64,000 nt of DNA, from NCBI RefSeq assembly GCF_003121625.1, contig NZ_QDDJ01000002.1, positions 124,001-188,000 of the forward strand, read 5' to 3'. How positions within the stretch are numbered: the first letter of the stretch is position 1; each line of letters starts with the position of its first letter. The DNA comes from Ornithinimicrobium cavernae. Its GTDB lineage: Bacteria > Actinomycetota > Actinomycetes > Actinomycetales > Dermatophilaceae. A program made the position numbers and the translations under genes. Below, in pieces: positions 1-7,374 of the stretch. The notes beneath the pieces are model-generated. The model saw only the letters and a list, made by a program, of their open reading frames with translations. It was not told where the DNA came from and ran no database searches.

Positions 1-1
1 G

Positions 2-274
2 GCCACCGCCCGGCTCCCCGGCGGGCACGCCCGGCTGCGCGCGATGCTGGGCGAGCGGGTGCTCCGGGTGACGGTGAAACCGTTCATGGACATCAACACG
101 ATGATCGAGGAGCGCCTCACGCAGTGCTGCGTGCACGTCGCCACGGTCAACGAGCAGGACCGTTCCCACCAGTGCGCGCCGTTCTGCGCGGTGCAGGCCT
201 GGGCACCGCTGTCGCGGACCCGGCTCTCGACCGCGACCGGTGGCCGCCGCAACCTGCTGGAGGTGTCTCCGTGA
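2..274 (+). CDS. C-terminal 90 residues of a Cys-rich protein, possibly radical-SAM related (5' end outside window)
   Basis: The frame is open from base 2, so the start lies upstream of the window. The visible part holds a block with an adjacent Cys pair (TQCCVHV) followed about 17 residues later by QCAPFCAVQAW, four cysteines in all. This resembles the C-terminal tail of some actinobacterial radical SAM proteins, where such cysteines bind an auxiliary Fe-S cluster, but the catalytic CxxxCxxC region is not in view, so the assignment is weak. The stop codon overlaps the GTG start of the next gene (GTGA), which suggests translational coupling with the small membrane protein that follows. Confidence 0.5.
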   Translation, partial: ATARLPGGHARLRAMLGERVLRVTVKPFMDINTMIEERLTQCCVHVATVNEQDRSHQCAPFCAVQAWAPLSRTRLSTATGGRRNLLEVSP

Positions 275-573
275 CCGCCACCCCCCGACCGCCCGTGGGC
301 AGGCCCGGCTCCCCCGCCCCGTCCCCGGAGGCCGCCCCGTTCGACCCGCTGCGCCTGTGCATCTTCGCCACCGTCGCGCTGCTGGGCTGGCTGGCCGGCC
401 CGTTCGCCCTGCTGGTGTTCGCCGCGCTCGGCTTCGCGGGCTACTGGCGGGCGCGCCGGGCGGGCCTGACCCGGTCCCAGTGCCTGCTGCGCGACACCCG
501 CCTGGTCCTGGCCTATCTCGGCCTCCTCGTCCTGGCCGGCGGCGCCGGCATCTGGTGGCAGGTGACCTCGTGA
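271..573 (+). CDS. Small membrane protein, unknown function
   Basis: A 100-residue protein starting at a GTG that overlaps the stop of the upstream gene, with a GGAGG at 259-263. The first 30 residues are Pro-rich; then two hydrophobic segments follow (about 33-55 and 75-95) separated by a short basic loop (GYWRARRAG). The two-helix plan and the basic loop suggest an inner-membrane hairpin. I do not recognise the family. The start inside the upstream gene is preferred over the ATG at 124, which would overlap that gene by 150 bases. Confidence 0.6.
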   Translation: MTATPRPPVGRPGSPAPSPEAAPFDPLRLCIFATVALLGWLAGPFALLVFAALGFAGYWRARRAGLTRSQCLLRDTRLVLAYLGLLVLAGGAGIWWQVTS

Positions 574-642
574 GCCGGTCCGCCCGAGGCGGCCACACCG
601 CATACCGCCCGATCATCCGCACCGACCGGAGGGAGTCCACGC

Positions 643-1098
643 GTGTCTGAGGGCCAGCCACCGGACGAGCCGTTCGACCCCTACCGGCCGCCTCCCCCGG
701 GCCAGCAGCCCTACGGTCAGCCGCCTCCCCCGGGCCAGGGCGGACCGCCCCAGGGCTACCACCACGCCTACCCGCAGGGCCCTGGCCAGTACCCCGCCTA
801 CGGCACCCCCTACGAGCCACCGCCGCGCCGGTCCTCCCGACCGCTCTGGCTCGGGGCGCTGCTCGGGCTGCTCCTGACCGGCGGGCTGTTCTGGCTCAGC
901 CTGTCGGTCCCGGACGTGGCCCAGTGGATCATCCTCCCCGCGGCCGTCGCGGTGGCCGTGCTACTCATCGTGCCGGCGACGCGCCGTTGGGGGCTGGGCC
1001 TGGTCATCGGGGCGCTGCTCAGCGTGCCGGTCGGGCTGATCATCTTCGCGGGCGTCTGCATCGTCCTCATCGCGTCCTACTCACAGGGAGGGACCTGA
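643..1098 (+). CDS. Proline/glycine/glutamine-rich membrane protein, unknown function
   Basis: A 151-residue protein starting at GTG, with GGAGGGA about 8 bases upstream. The first 65 residues are low-complexity Pro/Gly/Gln/Tyr, including repeated PPPPGQ units, a common cytoplasmic tail type in actinobacterial membrane proteins. Three hydrophobic segments follow (about 67-85, 89-112, 118-147). Its stop overlaps the ATG of the epimerase gene (ATGA), so the two are probably co-translated. No family is recognised. Confidence 0.65.
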   Translation: MSEGQPPDEPFDPYRPPPPGQQPYGQPPPPGQGGPPQGYHHAYPQGPGQYPAYGTPYEPPPRRSSRPLWLGALLGLLLTGGLFWLSLSVPDVAQWIILPAAVAVAVLLIVPATRRWGLGLVIGALLSVPVGLIIFAGVCIVLIASYSQGGT

Positions 1099-1937
1099 TG
1101 GAGGCCCGGACGCACCGGACAGGCACCGGCACCGTACGTGCCCACGACCAGGGTGCCCAGCTGACCGAGTGGCGGGTCGGGGGCGTGCCCGTGATCTGGG
1201 TGAGCGCCCTTGCCAGGTATGCCGAGGGGCAGCCGATCCGGGGAGGAGTGCCGGTGTGCTGGCCCTGGTTCGGACCCGGCCGGAGCGGTGACCTGAGTCC
1301 GGCGCACGGGTTCGCCCGGACCGCCCCCTGGCGGCTCGTCGACGAGGTCGTCGACGACGCAGGGGTCCGCCTGGCCTGGGAGCTGAGCTCCGCGGACACA
1401 GCGGGGCGGTCGGGCACCGAGCGCTTCCCCCACACCTTCCGGGCGCGGGTCGAGGTGCGCGTCACCGACCGTGCGACGGTGTCGCTCACCGTGCGCAACG
1501 AGGACTCCGCGGCCTTCGACTACGAGGCCGCGCTGCACACCTACCTGCACGTCGGCGACATCCGCAGGGTCCGGTTGACCGGGCTGGACGGTGCCCACTA
1601 CTTCGACAAGGTGTTGCGCGCCGGGGCCACGCAGCACGGTGACCTCGTGTGCACCGGCGAGACCGACCGGGTGCACACCTCGGACGGGCCGGTGGCCGTG
1701 CACGACCCCGTCCTGGGGCGGACGCTGACGGTGGAGAAGGCCTCCTCCCCGCACACGGTCGTGTGGAACCCGTGGGCCGAGAAGGCTGCGGCGATGGAGG
1801 ACTTCGGCGACCGGGAGTGGACGGAGATGGTCTGCGTGGAGGCCGCGGCGGTGGGTGACGGAGCAGTCCGGCTGGAGCCCGGTGCCGAGCACACCCTGTC
1901 CACGACGGTCCGGGTCGGGCCCCTGCATGGGTCATGA
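1098..1937 (+). CDS. D-hexose-6-phosphate mutarotase (glucose-6-phosphate 1-epimerase, YeaD family)
   Basis: 279 residues, the usual length for this family. It should interconvert the alpha and beta anomers of hexose 6-phosphates in the cytosol, feeding glycolysis and the pentose phosphate pathway. Family marks are PIRGGVPVCWPWFG near residue 48, HGFAR near 70 and the HTYLHVGDI block near 150, which contain the usual substrate-binding Arg/His residues; a conserved acidic region near the C-terminus (WTEMVCVEAA) supplies the likely general base. The ATG is chosen because it overlaps the upstream stop and matches the family N-terminus; the longer in-frame extension reads through the upstream gene. 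Confidence 0.88.
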   Translation: MEARTHRTGTGTVRAHDQGAQLTEWRVGGVPVIWVSALARYAEGQPIRGGVPVCWPWFGPGRSGDLSPAHGFARTAPWRLVDEVVDDAGVRLAWELSSADTAGRSGTERFPHTFRARVEVRVTDRATVSLTVRNEDSAAFDYEAALHTYLHVGDIRRVRLTGLDGAHYFDKVLRAGATQHGDLVCTGETDRVHTSDGPVAVHDPVLGRTLTVEKASSPHTVVWNPWAEKAAAMEDFGDREWTEMVCVEAAAVGDGAVRLEPGAEHTLSTTVRVGPLHGS

Positions 1938-1967
1938 TGACAGCCACACGACACCACGGAGGCACCA

Positions 1968-3341
1968 GTGAGGGATGACGCGCGCGGCCGCAGGCACCGA
2001 GAGCCGTCCGACGACCCGGTCCAGACCGCCGGACTCGGCACACCGTCCCCACGGGGCGAGGATGAGCTGGACCGGGGGGTCGTGATCGGCGGCGCCATGG
2101 CCGTGACAGCCCGCTGGGCCTGGCGGTTCATCATCGTCAGCGTCGCCGTGGCGATCCTGCTCTGGCTGCTGTCGCGTCTGTGGGTCGGCATCTTCCCCGT
2201 GATGCTGGCCCTCATCGTCTCGACGGTGCTCGCCGGACCCGTGGGCTGGATGCGGCGCCGCGGTGTCCCCTCCGCCCTGGCCGCCGGTCTCACCCTGGTC
2301 CTCGCCGTGCTCCTCGTGCTGGGCACCCTCGCGGCGATCGCGCCGTCGATCATCGCCCAGACCGGTGATGTCGTCGACCGCGCCAGCCAGGGCATCGTCA
2401 CCGTGCGCGAATGGCTCGCCGGGCCACCGGTCAACCTGGACAACGAGCAGCTGGACAACGCGATCAAGGAGGCCACGAACTGGTTGCAGGAGCGCTCCAG
2501 CGACATCGCCTCCGGCGTCTTCACCGGCGTCTCGGCGGTCACCTCCGCCCTGGTCACGCTCGCGCTCGTGCTCGTCCTGACGTTCTTCTTCATCAAGGAC
2601 GGGCCGGGCTTCCTGCCCTGGCTCCGGCGGGTGTCCGGCCACACTGCAGGGCAGCACCTGACCGAGATCCTGACCCGTGCGTGGCGCACCCTGGGTGGCT
2701 TCATCCGCACCCAGGCGGTGGTCAGTGCCGTCGACGCCTTCTTCATCGGCCTGGGCCTGGTCATCCTCGGGGTGCCGCTGGCGCCCGCCCTGGCGGTCCT
2801 CACCTTCATGGCCGGGTTCATCCCGATCGTCGGTGCCTTCGTGGCCGGCACCCTCGCGGTCCTGGTCGCCCTGGTGTCCAACGGGTGGGTCACCGCGCTG
2901 TGGGTGCTCGGCATCGTCCTGCTGGTGCAGCAGGTGGAGGGCAACGTCCTGCAGCCGCTGCTGCAGAGCCGCAGCATGCAGATGCACCCCGTGATCATCC
3001 TGCTGTCGGTCGCTGCGGGAGGCACGCTGTTCGGGATCCCGGGAGCGTTCCTGGCCGTCCCGGTCGCCGCGACGGTCGTGGTGGCCCTGCGCTACCTCTC
3101 GGAGCAGGTCGACCTGCGCACCGGCGACCTGCATCCGGAGGACCTGACCCTGGCCACGCCCGAGGGCGCCATCACGGCCCGGGACGGCGAGCGCGCCGGT
3201 GAGCGCAACCGCCGCCTGCTGCACGAGCCCGGCGCCGAGCCGGGGGACGTGGTCGCCTCCGACGAGATCCCTGAGACGCGGCGCCGCACGGGCTCGCCGG
3301 TCCTGGGTAGGTTGCGCAGCAGGGTGCGTCGGCAGGGCTAG
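1968..3341 (+). CDS. AI-2E family transporter (PerM/TqsA type)
   Basis: 457 residues with a GTG start and GGAGG spaced about 6 bases upstream. After a charged N-terminal tail of about 45 residues there are roughly seven or eight transmembrane helices, a long soluble segment between about residues 130 and 190, and the family's conserved region (EGNVLQPLLQSRSMQMHP, then GIPGAFLAVPVAA). The C-terminal 70 residues are charged and cytoplasmic. Members are proposed exporters or Na+/H+-coupled carriers; the AI-2 label does not mean this protein moves AI-2. It is followed by a strong two-way terminator. Confidence 0.88.
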   Translation: MRDDARGRRHREPSDDPVQTAGLGTPSPRGEDELDRGVVIGGAMAVTARWAWRFIIVSVAVAILLWLLSRLWVGIFPVMLALIVSTVLAGPVGWMRRRGVPSALAAGLTLVLAVLLVLGTLAAIAPSIIAQTGDVVDRASQGIVTVREWLAGPPVNLDNEQLDNAIKEATNWLQERSSDIASGVFTGVSAVTSALVTLALVLVLTFFFIKDGPGFLPWLRRVSGHTAGQHLTEILTRAWRTLGGFIRTQAVVSAVDAFFIGLGLVILGVPLAPALAVLTFMAGFIPIVGAFVAGTLAVLVALVSNGWVTALWVLGIVLLVQQVEGNVLQPLLQSRSMQMHPVIILLSVAAGGTLFGIPGAFLAVPVAATVVVALRYLSEQVDLRTGDLHPEDLTLATPEGAITARDGERAGERNRRLLHEPGAEPGDVVASDEIPETRRRTGSPVLGRLRSRVRRQG

Positions 3342-3398
3342 CTGCTAGCGGTGCGTCGGCGGTGCTGCCGGGCCCTGGCCCGTGAGCGGCACCGCAGA

Positions 3399-3438
3399 CA
3401 GGAGGGCCGCACCGACCTCGGTCGGTGCGGCCCTCCTG
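3399..3438. terminator. Bidirectional intrinsic terminator hairpin
   Basis: Perfect 19-bp inverted repeat, arms 3399-3417 and 3420-3438, with a 2-base centre (effective tetraloop CTCG). It lies between the rightward AI-2E transporter gene and the leftward csbD gene, where both need termination. There is no T-tract, as is usual for high-GC actinobacterial terminators. Confidence 0.85.
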
Positions 3439-3450
3439 CGCTGTGCCGGC

Positions 3451-3636
3451 TCAGCCGTCGGTGGCGTCCTTCCAGGCGTCCTTGGCGTCCTCGCCCGCCT
3501 GCTTGACGTTCGCCTTGGCCTGGTCGACCTGGCCCTCGGCCTGCAGGTCGCGGTCGTCCGTGGCGTCGCCCGCAGCCTCCTTGGCCTTGCCCTTGGCCTC
3601 CTCGGCAGCGTTCTTCATCTTGTCGCCGATACCCAT
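3451..3636 (-). CDS. CsbD family stress protein
   Basis: A 61-residue, Ala/Lys/Asp-rich, highly charged protein with the CsbD pattern: MGIGDKMKNAAEEAKGKAKE at the start, then repeated (K/Q)A(N/G)...AKDAWKDA units. CsbD proteins are small, hydrophilic, probably helical proteins induced by general stress in many bacteria; their biochemical role is unknown. The ATG at 3636 is chosen over a longer in-frame start because CCTCCT on the plus strand (AGGAGG in the message) lies at 3644-3649 and the family begins here. Confidence 0.85.
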   Translation of the reverse strand: MGIGDKMKNAAEEAKGKAKEAAGDATDDRDLQAEGQVDQAKANVKQAGEDAKDAWKDATDG

Positions 3637-3754
3637 ACCGCAACCTCCTGGTGTCGATGGAAACTCGAACGGATCCACCGTGACCCGGGAGCGGACGCGC
3701 CGCAAGTTGGGCGATCACCCCCCTCGGTTCACCGGTCTGTGGCATCATCCGCCC

Positions 3755-5155
3755 ATGACCGACGCCCCGATGGCTGCCGACGCGGTGGTCCGCGACCTGT
3801 CCCACGAGCGCACCCGCGGGCACCAGCGCGCCTGGGGCTGGTACGACTGGGCGAACTCGGCCTACGTCACGACGACCGGCACGGTGCTCATCTCTCCGTA
3901 CCTCACGGCCATCGCCCGGGAGTCGGTCTGTCCCGACCTGGCAGAGGGGGCGCGGTGCACCGAGATGCTCAGCGTGCTCGGCATCCCGATCGCGGTGGGT
4001 TCGTTGTCGTCCTACACGATCACCCTGGCGACCATCGTCTCTGCCCTGGTGCTGCTGTTCGTCGGGGCGATCGCCGACCGGACGACGCGACCGACCTGGC
4101 TGCTGGGTGGCTTCGCGTGGGTCGGCTCGCTGGCCGCGATGGGCATGTTCTTCCTGGCCGGCACTAACTGGCAGCTCGGGGTGCTGCTGCTGGTCATCGG
4201 CAACCTGTGCCTCGGCGCCTCGACCGTGGTCTACGACGCACTCCTGGTGCGGGTGGCCGACCCGGACGACCGGGACCGGGTCTCCTCCCGCGGCTGGGCC
4301 CTGGGCTACCTGGGTGGGGGCGTGCTCCTCCTGGGCAACCTCGGGCTCCTCACCTTCTACGAGCAGGTCGGCGTCAGCTACGGCCTGGCGATCCGGATCT
4401 CGCTGTTCTCCGCGGGCCTGTGGTGGGCGGTCTTCACGCTCATCCCGGTCCTCGGCCTGCGCCGGATCCGCGGCACCACCGCTCCCCTGGTCGACAAGGC
4501 CGCGGGCGTGGTCGGCGGGACCCTCAGCCAGCTGCGATCCACGTTCGGTGAGCTGCGTCACTACCCGCAGACGCTCACCTTCCTGCTGGCCTACCTCTTC
4601 TTCAACGACGGTATCCAGACCGTGATCGCCTCCTCCAGCCTCTACGGCACGGAGGCACTCGGTTTCGACAGCAGCCAGATGATCATCACGATCCTGCTGG
4701 TGCAGTTCGTCGCGTTCGGGGGCGCTCTGCTCTTCGGCCGACTGGCCGGCAGCTACGGCGCCAAGCGGGTCGTCCTGGGGGGCATCGTCCTGTGGACCGT
4801 CGTGGTGGCCTTCGCCTTCTTCGTCCCGGCCGGGGCCTACACGGTCTGGCTGATCTGCGCGGTGTGCATCGGCATCGTCCTGGGCGGCACCCAGGCGCTC
4901 TCCCGTTCGCTCTACAGCCAGCTGGTCCCCCGCGGCAAGGAGAACGAGTTCTTCAGCTTCTACCAGGTCATGGAGCGCGGCACGAGCTGGTTCGGGACCC
5001 TGCTGTTCGGCCTGATCTACCAGTTCACCGGCACCTACCGGCTGGCCATCATCGCGCTCATCGTCTTCTTCGTCGTGGGCGGCCTGCTGCTGACCCGGGT
5101 CGACATGCGGCGGGGCATCGCGGAAGCCGGCAACGACCAGCCCGCCATCGTCTGA
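3755..5155 (+). CDS. MFS transporter, UMF1/Atg22-like family
   Basis: 466 residues with about 12 transmembrane helices. The N-terminal WYDWANSAY motif (residues 29-37) is diagnostic of the UMF1/Atg22-like branch of the major facilitator superfamily, which in fungi exports amino acids from the vacuole; bacterial substrates are unknown. The gene runs to TGA at 5155. Upstream in-frame starts would overlap the csbD gene on the other strand, so the ATG at 3755 is used. Confidence 0.85.
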   Translation: MTDAPMAADAVVRDLSHERTRGHQRAWGWYDWANSAYVTTTGTVLISPYLTAIARESVCPDLAEGARCTEMLSVLGIPIAVGSLSSYTITLATIVSALVLLFVGAIADRTTRPTWLLGGFAWVGSLAAMGMFFLAGTNWQLGVLLLVIGNLCLGASTVVYDALLVRVADPDDRDRVSSRGWALGYLGGGVLLLGNLGLLTFYEQVGVSYGLAIRISLFSAGLWWAVFTLIPVLGLRRIRGTTAPLVDKAAGVVGGTLSQLRSTFGELRHYPQTLTFLLAYLFFNDGIQTVIASSSLYGTEALGFDSSQMIITILLVQFVAFGGALLFGRLAGSYGAKRVVLGGIVLWTVVVAFAFFVPAGAYTVWLICAVCIGIVLGGTQALSRSLYSQLVPRGKENEFFSFYQVMERGTSWFGTLLFGLIYQFTGTYRLAIIALIVFFVVGGLLLTRVDMRRGIAEAGNDQPAIV

Positions 5156-5329
5156 ACCCTCCCCGGCTCGGGCAGTAGCGCGTCACCGGTGCACTCCTGA
5201 CCAGCGGATTGGCGCTCGGAGCCGACGGTTCGGTAACATATAGGGCTATCCCCACTGAAGGTGTCCCAGCGAGGCCCGCCTGTCGGACCGAGCCGTGCTC
5301 ACGCGCGCTCGACCGGCACCTGCTGTGTG

Positions 5330-5355
5330 GGAACACCACGCTCCGCGCGAGCGTT
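5330..5355 (+). promoter_or_regulatory. SigR/SigH-type (oxidative stress ECF sigma) promoter of rbpA
   Basis: GGAAC at 5330-5334, exactly 18 bases, then GTT at 5353-5355, about 59 bases before the rbpA start. This fits the GGAAY-N18-GTT pattern recognised by SigR of Streptomyces and SigH of mycobacteria. rbpA of Streptomyces coelicolor is a known SigR target, which supports the match. A TTGACA overlaps the -10 end (5354-5359), but its best downstream -10 (TATGAC, 5379-5384) is 19 bases away, so a second housekeeping promoter is only possible. Confidence 0.65.
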
Positions 5356-5413
5356 GACACCAACAGTCCGCCAGCATGTATGACCGTGTTCACCAACACG
5401 ATGGGAGATCGAT

Positions 5414-5773
5414 ATGGCCGAGAGGTCCCTGCGAGGCACCAACCTTTCCTGGTTGTCCTTCGAGAGCGATGAGGGAGTGACCTTCTCTGAGCGCCAGATG
5501 GTGGCTTACACCTGCCCCGAGGGGCACGTGACGGAGCTGCCGTTCTCCGTCGAGGCAGAGATCCCGCCGATCTGGGAGTGCCGCTGCGGTCTCAACGGCA
5601 AGCTCAACGACGGCCCCGAGCCGGAGCTCAAGCCGACCAAGGCCCCGCGCACGCACTGGGACATGCTCCTGGAGCGGCGCACCGTCCCCGAGCTCGAGGA
5701 GCTCCTGGAGGAGCGTCTGGCGCTGCTCCGCGAGAAGCGTGGCGAGAAGCCGCGCCGTCAGCGCACCGCCTGA
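5414..5773 (+). CDS. rbpA: RNA polymerase-binding protein RbpA
   Basis: 119 residues. RbpA binds RNA polymerase and the principal sigma factor, stabilises open complexes and is essential or nearly so in many actinobacteria. Sequence marks: N-terminal MAERSLRGTNLSWLSFESDEGV tail region, a small zinc-type core with Cys34, His38, Cys56 and Cys58, then the helical sigma-interaction domain (RTHWDMLLERR onward) and a basic C-terminus. GGGAG lies about 6 bases before the ATG. It stands alone between a SigR-like promoter and a strong terminator. Confidence 0.97.
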   Translation: MAERSLRGTNLSWLSFESDEGVTFSERQMVAYTCPEGHVTELPFSVEAEIPPIWECRCGLNGKLNDGPEPELKPTKAPRTHWDMLLERRTVPELEELLEERLALLREKRGEKPRRQRTA

Positions 5774-5784
5774 CCGACAGACAG

Positions 5785-5829
5785 ACGACAGAAGGCCCAC
5801 CCGGTCCGACCGGGTGGGCCTTCTGTCGT
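5785..5829. terminator. Bidirectional terminator between rbpA and fxsA
   Basis: Perfect 21-bp inverted repeat, arms 5785-5805 and 5809-5829, with a CCG loop. It serves the convergent rbpA and fxsA genes. Confidence 0.88.
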
Positions 5830-5866
5830 CCCACCGTCACTGCTCGCGTCCCACCGTCACTGCTCG
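5827..5866. repeat. 20-bp exact tandem duplication over the fxsA stop codon
   Basis: Bases 5827-5846 are repeated exactly at 5847-5866. The fxsA stop codon (5857-5859) lies in the second copy as printed, so the first copy carries a redundant stop-containing segment just downstream of the gene. The first copy also overlaps the end of the terminator stem. Confidence 0.95.
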
Positions 5867-6534
5867 GTGGGTGGGTCCTCGGAGACGATCTCGCCCTCGA
5901 TGATGTCGTCAGTCTGTCGCGGACCCGGCGCAGCACCGGTGCCCCCCGGATCCCGCCGGCCGGTTCCGTAGCCGCTCGCCGGGCCGGACCTGGCCGGGCC
6001 TCCCGTCACCACCACCGGGGGCATCCGGCTGCCGATGAACACCGCGAGCACCCGCCGGCTGAGGGTCCGGGTGAATGGCAGGATGAGGAAGATCCCGACG
6101 AGGTCGCTGAGGAAGCCGGGCAGGAGAAGGAACAGTCCGCCCACCAGAACGAGCATGGCATCGGCGAGCTCGCGCCCCGGCATCCGCCCGGTGTCCACAG
6201 CCTGGCGCAGCGCCTTCCAGGTGCGCCCGCTCTCCCGGCGGACCAGGTAGAGACCGGCCAGCACGAACAGCACCAGGAGACCGATCGTCCACCAGGGACC
6301 GATGGCCCGGCCGACGGCGAGCAGGAGCAGGATCTCCAGCAGGACCAGGAGCAGGAACGCGGCGACGATGAGGCGCACCCGTCGTGGCGCTCGCCGCCGC
6401 GGTGCGCCGCCTGCTCGGTAACTCCCTGAGGAACGGCCACCGGGCCCCCTGCCCGCGCCGCTCCCCCGACCACCGCCGCCACCGGAACCGCCCGTGGGGC
6501 GGACCGGCCCACTCAGTCCGTCAGCTGGTGCCAT
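5857..6534 (-). CDS. FxsA family membrane protein
   Basis: 225 residues. A Gly/Arg/Ser-rich N-terminal tail (about 1-55) precedes the FxsA core: two adjacent hydrophobic helices (about 58-98), the RTWKALRQAVDTGRMPGRELADAMLVLVGGLFLLLPGF signature region, and another hydrophobic segment. A disordered tail closes the protein. FxsA in E. coli is a cytoplasmic-membrane protein that counters phage T7 exclusion by the F plasmid; its normal role is unknown. The ATG at 6534 overlaps the end of ppm1 by 22 bases; an internal GTG just before the first helix is an alternative start. Confidence 0.8.
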   Translation of the reverse strand: MAPADGLSGPVRPTGGSGGGGGRGSGAGRGPGGRSSGSYRAGGAPRRRAPRRVRLIVAAFLLLVLLEILLLLAVGRAIGPWWTIGLLVLFVLAGLYLVRRESGRTWKALRQAVDTGRMPGRELADAMLVLVGGLFLLLPGFLSDLVGIFLILPFTRTLSRRVLAVFIGSRMPPVVVTGGPARSGPASGYGTGRRDPGGTGAAPGPRQTDDIIEGEIVSEDPPTEQ

Positions 6535-7307
6535 GTGCCACCCGAACCCACCCGTCGTCCCAGCCGCCCGACCGCCGAGCCGGCCTGCAGACCCCGCCGC
6601 CGCAGACCCCACAGCGTGACGCTGGCCAGGGCCTCCCGGACGATGCTGCCGTCCATCTTGGAGGTGCCGACCTCACGCTCCACGAAGTCGATCGGCACCT
6701 CCACCACGCGCAGGCCGCGATCAACCGCCCGAAGCGTGAGATCCACCTGGAAGCAGTAACCCTGCGAGGCCACGCCGTCCAGGTCCATCGTGCGCAGCGC
6801 TGAGGTGCGGTACACCCGGTAGCCGGCGGTCGCGTCCCGCACCGGGATGCCGAGTGCCGTCCGGGTGTAGATATTGGCCCCACGGCTGAGCAGGTTGCGG
6901 GTCCACGGCCAGTTGTGCGTCGCGCCGCCAGGGACCCAGCGGGACCCGATGACCAGGTCGGCGTCACGTGCCGCGAGCAGCAGACTGTCGAGCTGCTCCG
7001 GCAGGTGCGAGCCGTCGGCATCCATCTCGACCACCGCGTCGTAGCCGTGTTCGGTGGCCCACGCGAAGCCAGCCAGGTAGGCCGGTCCGAGACCCTGCTT
7101 GCCCGGGCGGTGCAGCACGTGCACCTGCTCGTCCTCGGCCGACAGCGCGTCAGCGACGTCGCCGGTGCCGTCGGGGCTGTTGTCATCCAGGACCAGGACG
7201 TCGACCTGCGGCTGGGCGGCGCGGACCCGGGTCACGACGCCGGGCAGGGAGTCCTTCTCGTTGTAGGTCGGGATGAGGACGAGGACCCGCTCGAGGGTGC
7301 TGCTCAT
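6513..7307 (-). CDS. ppm1: Polyprenol monophosphomannose synthase
   Basis: 264-residue GT2 glycosyltransferase that transfers mannose from GDP-mannose to polyprenyl phosphate on the inner membrane face, supplying the donor for lipoglycan synthesis and protein O-mannosylation. Motifs: LIPTYNE at the N-terminus, LDDNSPDGT (nucleotide/metal binding), EMDADGSH (the DxD-like motif) and GSRWVPGG. It lacks transmembrane helices, so it is the stand-alone catalytic form. The gene sits 67 bases downstream of lnt; in Mycobacterium tuberculosis the two activities are fused in one protein, so the adjacency supports both calls. Confidence 0.92.
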   Translation of the reverse strand: MSSTLERVLVLIPTYNEKDSLPGVVTRVRAAQPQVDVLVLDDNSPDGTGDVADALSAEDEQVHVLHRPGKQGLGPAYLAGFAWATEHGYDAVVEMDADGSHLPEQLDSLLLAARDADLVIGSRWVPGGATHNWPWTRNLLSRGANIYTRTALGIPVRDATAGYRVYRTSALRTMDLDGVASQGYCFQVDLTLRAVDRGLRVVEVPIDFVEREVGTSKMDGSIVREALASVTLWGLRRRGLQAGSAVGRLGRRVGSGGTWHQLTD

Positions 7308-7374
7308 GGTCTGACTGGCCCTGCCTTGCCGGTGGTCGACTGGTGGTGCGCCGTAGGCGGCGTGTCCCAGAAGC

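Noticed and set aside
5354-5384. Housekeeping promoter TTGACA-TATGAC for rbpA
   Set aside because: The best -10 is 19 bases from TTGACA, outside the usual 16-18; kept only as a possibility beside the SigR-like element.
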